From positions 157,038,344 through 157,102,343 of the forward strand of contig JAOWCC010000577.1 in assembly GCA_030867875.1 (NCBI GenBank): a DNA stretch of 64,000 bases, in the 5' to 3' direction. The stretch comes from Actinernus sp. WN-2022 (taxonomy: Eukaryota > Cnidaria > Anthozoa > Actiniaria > Actinernidae). The notes under the pieces were generated by a model. It saw only the letters and a program-made list of their open reading frames with translations. It searched no databases and was not told the DNA's origin. Numbering within the stretch: position 1 is the first letter of the stretch; each line of letters begins with the position of its first letter. The position numbers and the translations under genes are program-made. Shown piece by piece: positions 1-12,834 of the stretch.

Positions 1-320
1 TCATTAAACAGTCAAGCCGGTTGGCGAATGAACTACTGTATGAACAATAATGGCTTTGTAGTGAAGTGTTGATGGTGCAATAAAATCGTAAATTGATATG
101 TGGTTTTAGGTTTCCATTCAAAGGTGGCCGCTTAATACAGGTCAAAATAACAAAGACATGCAGACATATTAAACACGGGACTGCTCATTAGGGTGGCCAC
201 GACCGCTTATATTAATAGAGGTGACTGTTTAATACAGGTAGCAAATACAGAGATTGTATGAGAGAAAATTCGGGCCGCTTAATAGAGGGTGGCCACTTAA
301 TACAGGGCCATTATATACAT
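1..320. repeat. Degenerate short repeats with GGTGGCCGCTTAATACAGG
   Basis: Variants of GTGGCC(A/G)CTTAATA(C/G)AG occur at about 124, 191, 272 and 288. A degenerate tandem array; no gene seen. 320-920 holds no recognisable feature. Confidence 0.5.
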
Positions 321-920
321 GTACAGGTTCGACTGTATGTACTTTCAACCTGACAACCGACAGAGATTCTACCAGTGCATGCTGTTCTTAATACTTGTAC
401 GGATCCCTTTAATGAACCTCATTTATAAAGGATCTTGAATGGGCATTTTTGGATACCAAATGAAGCTCACAAACATAATTTAGCTGGGAACCCAGCATCA
501 ATTTTTTTTATTGATAGCACTACAATCCAGCCAGCTACACATAGTTCACATTATTTTCATCTCAGTAAAAAAAATAACTAGGATTTTTTTTTAACTCAGG
601 CATATTTGTGTACTGAAAATAAATCCACTCTCCCCCTCTGTTTTCCTATCTCCCCCTTATCACTTCCTTCCCCTACCCCTCTCCCTATCTCCTTAAGACA
701 CACATTATACCCAATCATGTAATCAACTATACCAATTACCTTTTTTTTACCTTCACTGTCCTAATGCTGGTAATAATGAACCAGCAACCATCTGATCCTA
801 ATAACCACTGTGCCACTGAGAAGTGATTGATGTGAAGCACCATACTGACATTTACTATAATATATGATGGTGCTACTAGTACCCAGTCCCCCACAATCTA
901 GTCCAAATTTGCATATGTGT

Positions 921-1320
921 AGTAAAACCTTTTATAAAATAGATTCGATAGTACGTGCACTCTGATTGGCTGAAAGCCGTGTTTCTATAACTCTATAGAA
1001 ACAGGAAGTTGAGCGCGCGCTCAGTTTTGATTGCGTGGTTAGGAGAATTTACATTTTCATGATACTAATAAAAGCATGATTTTCCATTAATTGTTGTACT
1101 TTTTTTCTGTGGGTTATTTTATAAAGGAAATAGAAAACATGTTCCCCTTGGTTCATTGAGTAGGGTGTTCAACAAGATTTTGATCAATCATACTAGTAAT
1201 ATTATTAATAGGTTCATTGAGTAGGGTGTTCCCACTGCCATTTCTCGTTCTCCCAAACTCCCACTCGTGTTTCTATAACTCTATAGAAACACGGGAAATG
1301 TTTTCTATTTCTTAAATGAC
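921..1320. repeat. Repeat family R2, copy 1 (TTCTATAACTCTATAGAA palindromes)
   Basis: Contains AAATAGATTCGATAGTACG, CTGATTGGCTGAAAGCCGTG and two palindromes TTCTATAACTCTATAGAA. A 21-bp direct repeat beginning GGTTCATTGAGTAGGG occurs at 1149 and 1211. Related copies at 45287-45570 and, inverted, 57545-57880. Confidence 0.6.
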
Positions 1321-1497
1321 AGACCAGTTTACAGTTGAGTTGCGCAGTTGTACAAATCCTTTAAAACTGCTCTAAAAACCTTTTTATTTTAAAAGAAATA
1401 TACATGTAATGACACTTTTTTTATTATAAGCACTAACTAATTATTAATCTAAAAATGCAGTAAGTACATGTAATATGTTTTATTATATAATTTTCTA

Positions 1498-1800
1498 AGA
1501 AATACCAGTGTATATTTATTTCTAAAAAGTGATATCTTCACACGTGAAGATATACAATGTAAATGATAAAGATATCACTTTTGAAAATATGACTGGCTTT
1601 CAAAGATTTCCAATCTTTTTAGTAAGAGATTGAAACTGGTATTTCATCGATAGGTAATTACATATTAAACAGAACGTTACATGGCTGCTTGGAGATATGG
1701 TTTTTATCTTCTCGTGTTGATGAAATATCTTACTTGTTCGCTGTACTCACATGTAAGATATTTCATCAAGACTCCGCACAGCCATGTAATATCCTCTATA
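1498..1800. mobile_element. Nested foldback elements
   Basis: AAATACCAGTGTAT...ACTGGTATTT encloses a second inverted pair around GTGATATCTTCACACGTGAA. Immediately right, TTACATGGCTGC and GATGAAATATCTTAC pair with GTAAGATATTTCATC and GCAGCCATGTAA-like arms. No coding capacity. Confidence 0.5.
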
Positions 1801-1999
1801 TAGTATACATTAAGGTATCAGAAGCCTTTATGCAATCATTTTTGTGAAAAAAATATTATTGATTTTTTAGAATGTTCAAAGTGAATTCTACAGTGTAGTG
1901 AAAATAAAATTCCAAAACATTTTATTTTCAACGAGAAATTACGGCGAAAAGAAATATGGACGGGAAAGCAGGCTGTCAACGGCTTATTAGCACTTGTGA

Positions 2000-3110
2000 A
2001 GCGTTCTCATGGAAACCGCGAAAAAACATGTGAACTTTTATAAATAAACACGAAACACGCTCACTCGTCTAGCTCGTCTTGAAGCCGTTGAGTTGCAAAT
2101 ATTAATTTACGTTTCACACAGAAATCATATCTAAAATATAGTTTTATAATATATATTTAGCTCAATTCATAATTTGAAGCTAGCTGCCTAGGGAGGGCTT
2201 ATGTTCGTTTTTTTCCGTGAAGAAACGAAAGTCGACGCTGACGGAAAGCGATCTTGGCTCATATTATAACCAAGATAATCAGTGGGCAGAAGTTGGAGAT
2301 TCTGCAAAGTCAATTCCAAGTTGAAAGAGTGCAAGTGCCCATAAACTTTGCCCCGAAGTTTCGACTGTAACGTTGCCTTCGATAGCCGAAGACGAAGAAC
2401 AACAGAAACCTAACACGATCTTCCATAACAGTTATTGTACTGGTTTGGCTGTTTCTCTACGCTTTCTTCTTCTGTGCACTCATGATTTCTGTGAAATACC
2501 ATGACAATGGTAATGCTAAAATTGAACTTCTCTACTGCGAAGATATCCCACCGAAGAGCTAACTTATCGTGGTCTGCGTAGTCCTTCACAGAAGCGGGCA
2601 AAATCGCATGCGGCCTTTCATGAACAACATGGTATCGTGTTCTCCTAAACCTACTGCTCAAGATCCAATACTGGAAAAATGACATTCTTAATGACAGTTA
2701 AGTTAATTGTGTCAACAAACCTCAGTGGGATGCCAGGAAACTTTCAAACCATTTTTTATGGCGTTATAAATGCAAGTTTTGAAGCATGTATTCGAAGATT
2801 TTAATAGATCGGATTGAAAATTGGCATATCACCTGCGCAGGCTATAGATCGCTCGTATATATGTTTAGTTATTATTCTGATCTATTTAATATTTACTTAA
2901 TATTTTGGTATGTGTCACGACTTAAATCGCGTAGTTTATTATTACTATTATTAGTAGTATTATTACTACCATTAGTAGTAGTAGTAGTATTATTATTATC
3001 ATTACTATTATGTTACTTAGTTTATTATTATTATTCTAATTTATATATTATTTAAACTCCCAGTATTAGTGAAAACTATCCCAGGGAGTATAACCATCTA
3101 AGTATCTAAG
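2000..3110. other. No recognisable gene; one unassigned ORF and AT-rich trinucleotide tract
   Basis: A 91-codon minus-strand ORF (2410-2685) has an unusually gene-like composition and a TTTTTCCAG acceptor-like site upstream, but no domain I can name. 2935-3055 is a degenerate (TTA/TAG)n microsatellite. Confidence 0.35.
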
Positions 3111-3119
3111 TATATGGCT

Positions 3120-3297
3120 AGATCAATATGTTGACAAAAAAGGGTGTCTCAGTTTTTTTATGTGTTGTTTTGTTCTTGAGATACTTTCATGTTTCGTTCT
3201 TCAACCCCTAAAAAAGGTGTTCCGGATCTTTGCAGTTGATTATTTTCGCGACGGAATAAGTTATCAGAAAACTGAGACACCTTTTTTAGATCAATAT
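3120..3297. mobile_element. MITE with AAAAAAGG-type ends
   Basis: AAAAAAGGGTGTCTCAGTTTT at 3136 pairs with AAAACTGAGACACCTTTTTT ending 3287. AGATCAATAT occurs at 3120-3129 and again at 3288-3297, though six bases separate the left copy from the terminus, so a target duplication is only possible. 3380-4310 holds nothing recognisable. Confidence 0.45.
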
Positions 3298-4312
3298 CTC
3301 TACTTTATGAAGGTCATTTCAGCGCAGATTCCCGTCAAATTTCCGAGGGACAGGAGCTCCAGGTATAAGGTATGGTAAAATTGGATTAAAATAACAATAA
3401 ATAAAAGAGTATTTACTAATGAGGAAAATCAAGCTGTTTTCTAGAATCTATGTTTATTAAGCTTTCAGAGAATATATACTTCGTAGGGGTTTTCTTGAAT
3501 TTAATGCGCGCAATTGAAAGTTTTCGGGAAGCGCTCTTGAAGGGCTCCTGATACCTTAAGTATTCTATTTTTTAGATGCCTGGATATGTTTTCATCACAC
3601 TCTATACTGTAAGTGCATTGAGATTTTTTAATGCACCATAAGAACATTAATTTTATGATTATTTATCATTATTATTGCTTGGAATTAATAGAAATTAATG
3701 ATGATGCAAACCCAGTACCCCTGAATGAACATAATAAACATACAAGTGAAAAATACATTTTGACAAGCACTGGCTGATGGTCGGTTCCAACTCGGGGACT
3801 CGGCGGCCCCTTTGTCGGGTGGACACAGTGACTAAAATAAAGGTAAAAAATACTAAGTGAATCCAAAAAAAGGCCTAGTTCAAAAATAATTTGATTCCTA
3901 ATTAACTGAGATAAAATTTGAAATACAACATATTTAGATGTCCCTATTTCAATAAATATCGGAAGAAAATAAGTGAAATCCCATATCCCTCAGATAACAT
4001 GCATGCAATGACTTCATTAGAATGAAGTTCATCCTATTCAAGTGAAAACAATGGAGCCAGATGGAACACAACAATAGACTTATAATGTCCAATTACCAGG
4101 TAGATTAATACTGAAAATAAATTATACATGCTTTCATGGCATAACTCAAAAAAGTGGTTTTAATTTAATATAAAAGTACAGTACATTTACTACATTATTA
4201 ATACCATTTATTGGATTATTATATTTAGCCTGCCCGGTAATACATACATTATGGGTTGGAAAGGAATTACTAAAAAATATATCTACACATGTATGTAGTA
4301 TGTGTTATTATT

Positions 4313-5469
4313 ACATGGCAGCTCCGTGAGCGGGCAAGATGACTCTGAATGCTGCAATCTGATTGGTTGCTCAGCGGGCAAGATTTTTCCATCTTGCCCG
4401 CTCAGGACTTTACAAAACCACTCACAATTCTTCGTAAACAAATAGCGATAGAACCCATACATTTTGAAAGAAACTAAACAATTTGTGACATGAAGGCAAA
4501 TACTAATTTAAAAATCATTCTGCCTTTTCGTTTACAGCTAAAATTCACCTTTTTAGAGGGATTAATGCAGTTTTTTCTGGCTCTTGCAAGTTCGATGAAA
4601 ACAACTGCAGCAAAACCAAAAGCGACTGAATTGAACGAAGCTGGACTTACGGAGATAAAAAACTTTAGCGAAGCTGAAATGGCCGTGACTTCAAAAACAC
4701 AAAGAAAAGTTTGGCTACCTCACAACTCTACTACAATCGTGGTACAAAGAAATAAAATTATTACGGAAACAAGTAAGCTCAGCACACAGTTTCATCAAAG
4801 AAAGCAGGTTTTATATTGTATGAGCTAAGAAATTCAGCATTTACATTTGGTAAATGGCTTACAAATTAATACTAGATTAATACTTACAAGTTTGTTTGTA
4901 TTCTTCTACAGCTCTATTTGTCAAGTTTTGCAGTGTGCTTATCTGAGTTATCGCCACTCGAGTGATTTCAACGCCGGTTTTCAACTTTCAAATCTTCCAC
5001 AAATATGCACATTTTTGTTTCTAGTTTATAATGCATTCGGCCTTCCTGATGAAGTTGTCATTGAAACTCAGTACATCTGAAGTAAAGTACAGGTCAGTTT
5101 TCATCCATAAAAACATTTTTTTTTTACGTCGGAAAACAAACTGTTTTGAACGCCACAAGGTTGAACTTCAAGTGAAAGGTTGTCGAGACTCAGTCTAATT
5201 TTAGATTGATTTCTATTCGCTCTTCAGTTTACCACGCAATGGGTTTCCTGGCGCGTGCGTCAAAGTGTGATTTTATTCATTTGTGCCATATAATAAAAAC
5301 CTTATTGACCAAGCTTGTTCGGTCAAGATGGGGGGATATTGGTCTCGTTCATTTTTTGCGTTTTTATGGACCTCGACTCCGTCTCGGGCCATAAAAATGC
5401 AAAAAATGAACTCGACCAATATCCCCCCATCTAATGACCTCATGCTCGGTCAATAACCTCTACTTATTG
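4313..5469. repeat. Dispersed repeat family R1, copy 1 (about 1.16 kb)
   Basis: Starts ACATGGCAGCTCCGTGAGCG and ends with a foldback (5285-5469) whose arms contain ATTGACCAAGCTTG/GGGGGGATATTGG and their inverses. Two more copies lie in the tandem units. A 112-codon ORF at 4490-4828 is present here but broken in the other copies, so no protein is claimed. Likely a non-autonomous element. Confidence 0.65.
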
Positions 5470-8400
5470 CCACTCTATATCCACCCACTTTTGTGATGTT
5501 ATTTGGTAAATTGACATCACAGTCATATTATAATAAATGTTTTAAGCATAGATTGCAACATATATATGAGACTTATCATGCAGAGAAACAATAAATTATG
5601 GATTTACAAATATTATGAAATAATAGCACAACCAAAAGAAGGGTGATACAGTAGTTGCTTAACTAGTACAGATAATTAAGAAATCTTGGTCAACTACGAC
5701 TTCGAACACAGCCAAAAGTTCAATTGCCATACACATACAAAATAATATGCTGGGCCACCTGCAGTTCTGTGACCCATGACAACCGATGCTCATCACACAT
5801 GCTGGATGTATCTCTCTCATTGTTATCCACTGGTGTGTAAAAATATCAACATACCATTCTTTACAAATGTTACTTTCACATGATGCAAAACAAAATTCCA
5901 AAAATTCCAGAATTGTTTCAGTTTACCAAGGTGACACTCGAGCTCGAGACAGCTAGGACTCAAAATTTAATTTTGCAAGCCACATTTACAATCTATTTTG
6001 GGCAGAAACACATTAAATATTTATTGGTCTACATGTATCTAGTGTATTAACAAAAACGTTATGAAACAGCTTAAAGCCCAACATAAAACTGTCAGTCATA
6101 ATATCTTGAATGAACCTGGACCTCAGAAAAAAATTATGCATTCGAATTTTCTACGAAATGGAAAAAAAACTACTTCACAACCAGTCAATGAACAAGATAA
6201 AATCATGAACTTAATTGATATTCACTTTCAAAAACACATGTATACTGTACTTTCAACATACATGTATGTAAACTCAGATATTTTTTTGGTCTGAGGTTTC
6301 ACTTTGCCTGGGGGACAATGTTTTATGTCAATTAAAGTTTGTCAAAAATGATGATGTATGTTTAAAATAATTTTCGCAGATTTATTTAGCTTCAACGCTA
6401 ACATCTTTTTTCTCAGAACAATTAATTCATGGCGAAGATGATTTCTGTTTTAATACATTATTCTATGTCAACAAATGTAGAATACTGGACTGACGACAAC
6501 GAATACCTACAACTCATAAACTTCAGTCGTTCGGTATTAAATTTAAGGTATAGTTAGAACGATTGTATGGGTGGCAACTACATTATTTCGGGTTAACCGC
6601 AAAATCGCTTGTCGAGAGCATATTTTAAAATACTTTGCCCACGACTTCGTGTCTCATACACGAGACCCTAACGGCGCGGAATCACGATAACATTTGATAA
6701 ATCATGATTTCTTATACAGGAAATGGTCCGAAACTTTTTCATATTTTTAAATTTGAATCGATCACGCGCGGCACATTCTCACGACTTCAAATCAATTTCT
6801 CCCATCTTACGGTATTATCCGAGCAGACATAATTTTTGAAAATCTTGCCCTTGAACTATATCAGTAGTGTTATCTTACCTTTGGTCAGTATTCCCTCCTT
6901 TTGGTCGCTTTTCTTCGACAGGCATTTTATTTTTAACGGGCCAAGGGATTTCAGATCGAGATCATCTTTTTCTTTTCCGAGTCCGAGACATCGCGCGCTC
7001 AACATGAACTGCAAATTCATAATAAAAAATATGTTAAATTGTCAGTTGTATAGCAACCTCAAAAAGGCGAACCATAAACTACGACACCTTCTGGAAAGCA
7101 TTGAATTTAAATATATACGTAGAAGAAAACACAAACTGGTGCTAAATTCATCATTCTTTATGTGCAGGAAGTGTGATCTTTTTGCAAGACTCGAGTCGAG
7201 AACCGTGTTCCACGTATACATTTCAAGATGAACAAACAAACCAACAAACCTTGCCTTCGCTAGAAGCTTGAAATTCAGTTACAGACGTTGTTGAAACCTC
7301 TGTTATTAGAACCACCTGTTGTATAAGATTTTCTACTCGAGGGAAAAATAATCCAAGAAGTTTTATCCACCTTATTAACCTACTTAGAAACGTCAACTTC
7401 ATGAACGCTTCCGAAATAATCGTATGCAGACGAAGCTCAGTTCACGGCAGCTGAGTTTGGAGCGGAAACACGTAGAAAGAATGCAAAGCCAAAGGAAATA
7501 TAGTCAACGCATACACGTACACATTGGCTTGTTCCTCCTGAATGTATACGAAAACACGTCGGCTACAGTTTCGTTAAAACGAACCAGGGTTTTGAACAGT
7601 TAATACTTTGCTAGTTTGCATGATTTGGGTCGGACTCGATCGTGCGGTTCATTTGATTCTTGTCGTTTAAAATGAATTTCGTGACACCTAGTTGTTTAAC
7701 GATAGCAACTCTATCCTACGTAGTAACGGTTAATTGAGAAACCAGAATACTTTTGCAGACGATACTCTATCAACTAAGCTATTTTCGATAAACATAACGT
7801 AGTTTATACACATATTGTTTCAGTTGTTTAATGGAGATAAAATGGCTTACCGGTGTAATCTGGTATAATCAGCCCATAAAACTACCTCTCCCATAATGTA
7901 CAAGCGATCAGTGGCAATTTGTGCAAGCTTAACGGTGTGAACCACTCCATTTTTACAGTTATTTGGCCTCTTTTGGTCTTCCAAAGACTACAGTTTGTTC
8001 AAGAAATTAGCGACTACCACAACCTTAACCAACCAAAATATTATAGAATTGTGACCAATCAGACGGCTTGTTATAGATGTAAATTAAGAATTGACCAATC
8101 AGAGATCAGATCAAATAACTAGAATACTAAGTTCTAAAGTATCCCAAACTTCGCGCTTCAGTTATCCCGCCAAGGGACAACAGTTAAGTTCAGGACGTTT
8201 GGCATATTGGATTCTTTGGGGTAGAGTTTGGACAAGAAAAATAAAGTTATGTGCTTTGTTTCATCTGTATCATTTACAAGTGCCTAAAATAGGCACTTCC
8301 CGCTTCATTGGAATATGTTCCCTGAGGGCCTAGAGATCGTTCTGACAGAGATATAAAATGTTCTGTAGCAGATACTTTCAGAAATTATATATGCATTCAG

Positions 8401-8870
8401 TCATTTGCACGATGTTTTTCCTTCGCTATATATATGATCAAATCTAACCACAAGGGAGATTCGAAAGAATCACCCACGCGTATACACAGTTTGCATGTAA
8501 AAATAGCTACATGTATATGAAGGGTTTATACTATCCGGTAGTTAACAGCTTAACTGAAATAGTTGTTTATCATTTATTTAGTTATGTTATTTATTGACGA
8601 ATAGGGTTGAAAGGAATAAGTTACTTTTGTCAATCTGTTTGACCTTAGAAAACAAAAGGTCACTTGAACAATAACCCGACCCCGCTTATAAGCCATGGGC
8701 TTATACAACTTCGTAACTTTTGTGAACACTACCGAACTTTCTGCTTTCACGATCGGTTGATCAGGATGAAGTACGTGCCTTGGCTTGCAAACTTTCCTCC
8801 AAGTTGTGTAGTCTTGATCCTTTACTGGTAGCTTCCATACTTAGTTAAGTGCAGTTTAAATGTGTTACTG
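5470..8870. other. Gene-free stretch
   Basis: Only short ORFs without family resemblance, AT-rich, no clear splice-linked exons. A small hairpin AAGTGCC/GGCACTT lies at about 8278-8300. Confidence 0.4.
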
Positions 8871-8876
8871 CCAACA

Positions 8877-9172
8877 TTAAAGGGGCTATGTCATGGTACT
8901 GCGCATGTATCGAGTAATCGCTCGTTTAGTGGCTGTTAATTGGATACAAACAGTTAAACTTCCCTCCCTCGATGCTTGATTGAAAGGATTTTCAATATTT
9001 TCCGTGGAGACTGTTTATATACACTGTTTGTTAGTCGTTTTTGCATATTTGCTTTCATTTTAAGCATCCCACATGGCCGAGAGGTTCGTTAGTTCATATC
9101 AAAATCGGTGGAAATAGCTCTTTCCGGCCCGGAAAAACCAATTTAAAGTCTTACCGTGACACAGCCCCTTAA
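8877..9172. mobile_element. TTAA-flanked MITE (Kolobok-like)
   Basis: TTAA followed by AGGGGCTATGTCATGGTA at the left, and TACCGTGACACAGCCCC then TTAA at the right. TTAA target sites with AGGGG-type ends suggest Kolobok or piggyBac mobilisation. About 295 bp, no ORF. Confidence 0.6.
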
Positions 9173-9354
9173 ACCAGAATTGTTAACCTGTCTCTTGGGA
9201 ATGGTACCATGCCTATAGGCCTGATGTGCTGAAAGTTGTTGTGCTGTCACCTTCATTGAAAAAAACCTGATGCTGACTTTGAACAGTTCTCTAATTTCCG
9301 TCCTATTCAGTCAAATTTGAAGTTTGTATCTAAGGGGCCGACCATTTGACTTTT

Positions 9355-9356
<2 letters not shown>

Positions 9357-9386
<30 letters not shown>
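9357..9386. repeat. Poly-G tract
   Basis: Thirty uninterrupted Gs after CGACCATTTGACTTTTGA. Length is uncertain in any assembly. 9390-10020 holds no recognisable gene. Confidence 0.8.
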
Positions 9387-9387
<1 letters not shown>

Positions 9388-10021
9388 GTTCTTGTCTGTG
9401 CTCGATTTTTTTTTCTTTAGCAGTGTTGTTGCACGAATTTTTTTTTGCGATAGCTCAGCCCACATCCGCGATATGCTTTACTTGACTTATGTACAGATGC
9501 TATACGCAAATCGATCACATACAGAGCATCCGTACTGTGGAACTACCTAGACGATCTCCTTAATGATAAAAAAAACTCTCGATCTTAAAAAAGAACTTGT
9601 CAAAAAGTATATTAACTCCATACCACTGCAACCAAATGTTAGGATCAACACTGATAAGTTCTCATACCACTAATATGTTTTATTTATGGTTCATGCATGC
9701 TTAATTTATTCATGGTTACTCGTCCAAGTGTTTACTTATACATTAGACATCCGCCTATCCATTTACACAACTACTCACTTATTCATCTAATTAAGTTATT
9801 AGTCAATTAGTTAGTCATTCAACTAGTTAGTCAGTTAGTATCTTTCCAATAATTATCTTATAATGCAATAGTCTTTCAATCAAAAACTTGTAATTTACAT
9901 AATCAATGAGGTTAGTTAGATTTCTTTATCGTTCCTTTTGTATTATCACGGCCACATCAGCTCTGAATGCTGCAGTATCGCCAATACCGTGTTTAAATAA
10001 ATGCAATTATTATTATTATTA

Positions 10022-10147
10022 TTGTCACGCACAAAGGTTTCAATACGAGGCTCCGTGCTAAATTAAATTTATTCTTTTCACAGAGAAAAGAATAAATTTA
10101 ATTTAGCACGGGACCTCGTATTGAAACCTTCAGTTTGTGCGTGACAA
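10022..10147. mobile_element. Near-perfect 126-bp hairpin element
   Basis: TTGTCACGCACAAAGGTTTC...TTTATTCTTTTC pairs with GAAAAGAATAAA...GTGCGTGACAA, arms about 58 bp with few mismatches and a loop of only a few bases. Preceded by a (TTA)n microsatellite. Confidence 0.65.
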
Positions 10148-10394
10148 GTAAAGCATATCGCGGAAGAAGCATTTCTGTAGAGTTATGTATACAGAAAAGG
10201 TAAGTTGAATTGGTAATAAAGTTTAGGTAAAGTTGATAACAATGATAAAGTTGCTAATTAAGGAACGATCTGATTGTTGGCCAGAGTGCTACTTTAACTT
10301 TAGACCTGTTGTAAACATCTCCTCTTGCCGATATTATCAAGCAGCATGATATGATTTGCACTAAGTTAGGAAAAGAGGTCGACTTGTAGCAAGT

Positions 10395-10765
10395 CTACTT
10401 TCAAGACTGATATTGCTCTGTTGAATTATCGCTGGCTAAGTCACGTGTTGAGGAATGTGTCAGAGACATTGTTTACAGCTGGATGATTATCAATGGTCTT
10501 TTAAAACTGAATCAAGATAAGACTGAACTAATACTTATTAGCTCTAGATATAGACCTAGGCCTTTACTGGAATTTGTTCAAGTTTGTGATGAGAGGATCT
10601 TTCCTAAGCAGTGATTTATGCAGATGATACTCAACTGTACTTATCTTTCAAGACTGATTGATCTCTTGAATTATCGCTGGCTAAGTCACGTGTTGAGGAA
10701 TGTGTTAGAGACATTGATTACTGGTCTTAAACTGAATCAAGATGAGACTGAACTAATACTTATTA
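10395..10765 (+). pseudogene. Rearranged LINE reverse transcriptase fragments (CR1/L2-like)
   Basis: 10615-10660 reads IYADDTQLYLSFKT, containing the RT catalytic YADD. SRVEECVRDI and LKLNQDETELILIS follow in shifting frames. An earlier stretch (10395-10600) repeats SRVEECVRDI and LKLNQDKTELILIS and then extends further, so two overlapping fragments lie in tandem. Frameshifts make both dead. Confidence 0.6.
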
Positions 10766-10947
10766 GTATATACCACACCAGTGAATATCACTTCTCGCGC
10801 GCTCTGATTGGCTACTCAAACAGTGAATATGATTTCATATTCACCTCTGAGCAAAGCAGCGATCATCTCTCGTGAGTTTTTGTTCTATTTGACAGAAAAT
10901 AAAATACCTATTTGGTGCTGGCTATTCACCCGGAGTGTGGTATATAC
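10766..10947. mobile_element. MITE with GTATATACCACAC termini
   Basis: TAGTATATACCACAC at the left and GTGTGGTATATACTA at the right. Interior includes GCGCGCTCTGATTGGCTAC, a motif shared with other elements here. It sits directly beside the LINE fragment. Confidence 0.6.
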
Positions 10948-11086
10948 TAAAACAATTATTCACCTCAGTGTTGGTGAATAGTGGTGGATAGTTTACCTCG
11001 CCGAAGCGGCTCCGAATATTGAATCTAAACGTCCGCCATTACTGGAGACCGTCCCTTTGCTCAGCTTTATACAAAGGGTTATTCAG

Positions 11087-11278
11087 TGGAAGTGATGTCA
11101 TACACTCAACGCTCGCCTGCACAACACAACGCCTTCGAGGTATATATTTCTACTAAAAACGTCTTCACGTACACAAGAAGAAAGTTATATTTATCTTTGC
11201 GAGGTGGGCTACTTTTTTATGCACACTATTTGGCGCGACGTTGTTGTCGTGTTAAGTGTATGACATCACTTCCGCCAG
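11087..11278. mobile_element. Foldback with GGAAGTGATGTCATACACT arms
   Basis: GGAAGTGATGTCATACACT near 11088 pairs with AGTGTATGACATCACTTCC near 11276. Part of a larger mosaic: GTCCGCCATTACTGGA at 11030 reappears inverted at 11586. 11340-12600 otherwise has no recognisable gene. Confidence 0.45.
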
Positions 11279-12639
11279 CAGCCATTACCAGGAGCGTTCA
11301 TATGTATTATATTATACCCGTGAGCTATTTTTAGAATATGTTTCCCGGGTAACTGCCTTCTGACTCCGCTGCGATCCCCCGTACACGCTTGCCGTCATTA
11401 TCGAGATTGAGAATGATGTATTGTTCTTTGAGGTGATCAGTACTAACACTGCATTGTCCTGGCTATGGTTTGATTGGATTCTCAAAGTGAGCTCAATCCG
11501 GTCATACGCTGACTCACAGACCTAGTATGGGAGATGGATTGCTGCAGGTAATGGCTCCTGCTTCCGCTGAATAATGAGAACGGCTTCCAGTAATGGCGGA
11601 CAGGACTTTGTGGTTTATAATTAACTTTCCCATTTGGGAATATTGTTTTACTATTTCGGATATTTCTAACACTAGTTGACCTACTGACACTGAAAAAATG
11701 GCAAATCGAAATGGTAAATTTTCGTCGTAGTCGTACTTTAAAGTGCGCTATTTTTACAGACGTTTGTATTTTCACCCCCGCATCAAATGTCTGTAAAATT
11801 CTCTTACTTTGCGGGACCGCGTCTTTGCTCCCATACAATATATAGCTCTCAAATTTTGAGGCTTTGCTGTTTACAGCAGTACTAGTGCTTCGCTAATTAT
11901 AGTAGATACCGTAATGACAATGGCGACCGTGGATTGGTCAATTACACAGCAATCGGTATAGAAAAATAAGCATTTGTTTTAGGTTTGGAAGAGGAGTAAT
12001 ACAGTACCGCTCGAAACCTGTATTATGATTGTACCATTATACAGTAGCCGCCTATTGTTTTTGTCAGTACTGCGCGTTCTAAAGGTTAGGGTGTTTTGTA
12101 TTGTTGGATTTATAAGCCAATTCTGTGGCTCGTTTCGGGCGGTGCAGGCCTGCTCTGGAAGATACCGCTCAAAGTTCACCCATTTATTGACACTTGTATA
12201 AATATCTAATTATACTGAACATTTGATGCTCTTTGTATTGTTTGGGTATTAAATATATTTACTAGATGCAACAGCTCCAAACTTTACAGACTTTACATGC
12301 ATGTTTGTATATAATAATCAGTCAGAGACGCATGCACGCTCTGATTGATCAAGACCGAACGCGAGTGTTATAAGAGGATACACACATGGATGGCGTCATG
12401 AGCGCGCGCAACCAATCTTTCAACTCGTTTTGATTGGATATTTTCATATTTTTTAGTTTGCGATTATTATATAAATCAAATAGATTCCATCCTGCCGTAG
12501 GTTTTTCCACTTATAAATGCACAGATAAAGCCAAAATGCGAAGATAACATCAGTTATGCCACTCGACTGTATACCGTGGCGCACTTCTTTTGTTCTCTTC
12601 ACGTTGTGACGTCATCGGTGCACTATGAGAGGCTAGGAC

Positions 12640-12800
12640 CACACCGCGGCAAAACGGTATGCTCCGCTGGCCAAAAGAACGAAGGCTCTGCTATCAAATA
12701 CAAATTACCGAGGGTTTCAACTTTTTTAGTAAATAATTTTATAACTTAGTAAACTCACAATGACAAATTACAAATTAAGAAAACTTCAACCTGTGTGGGC
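12640..12800. repeat. Repeat also found inverted inside the 57.9-58.7 kb element
   Basis: CACACCGCGGCAAAACGGTA through ACCGAGGGTTTCAACTTTTT and AACTTCAACCTGT matches the reverse complement of about 58160-58312. Confidence 0.6.
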
Positions 12801-12834
12801 TAGGACAGACGCACGGCAGAATGGAATCTATTTG

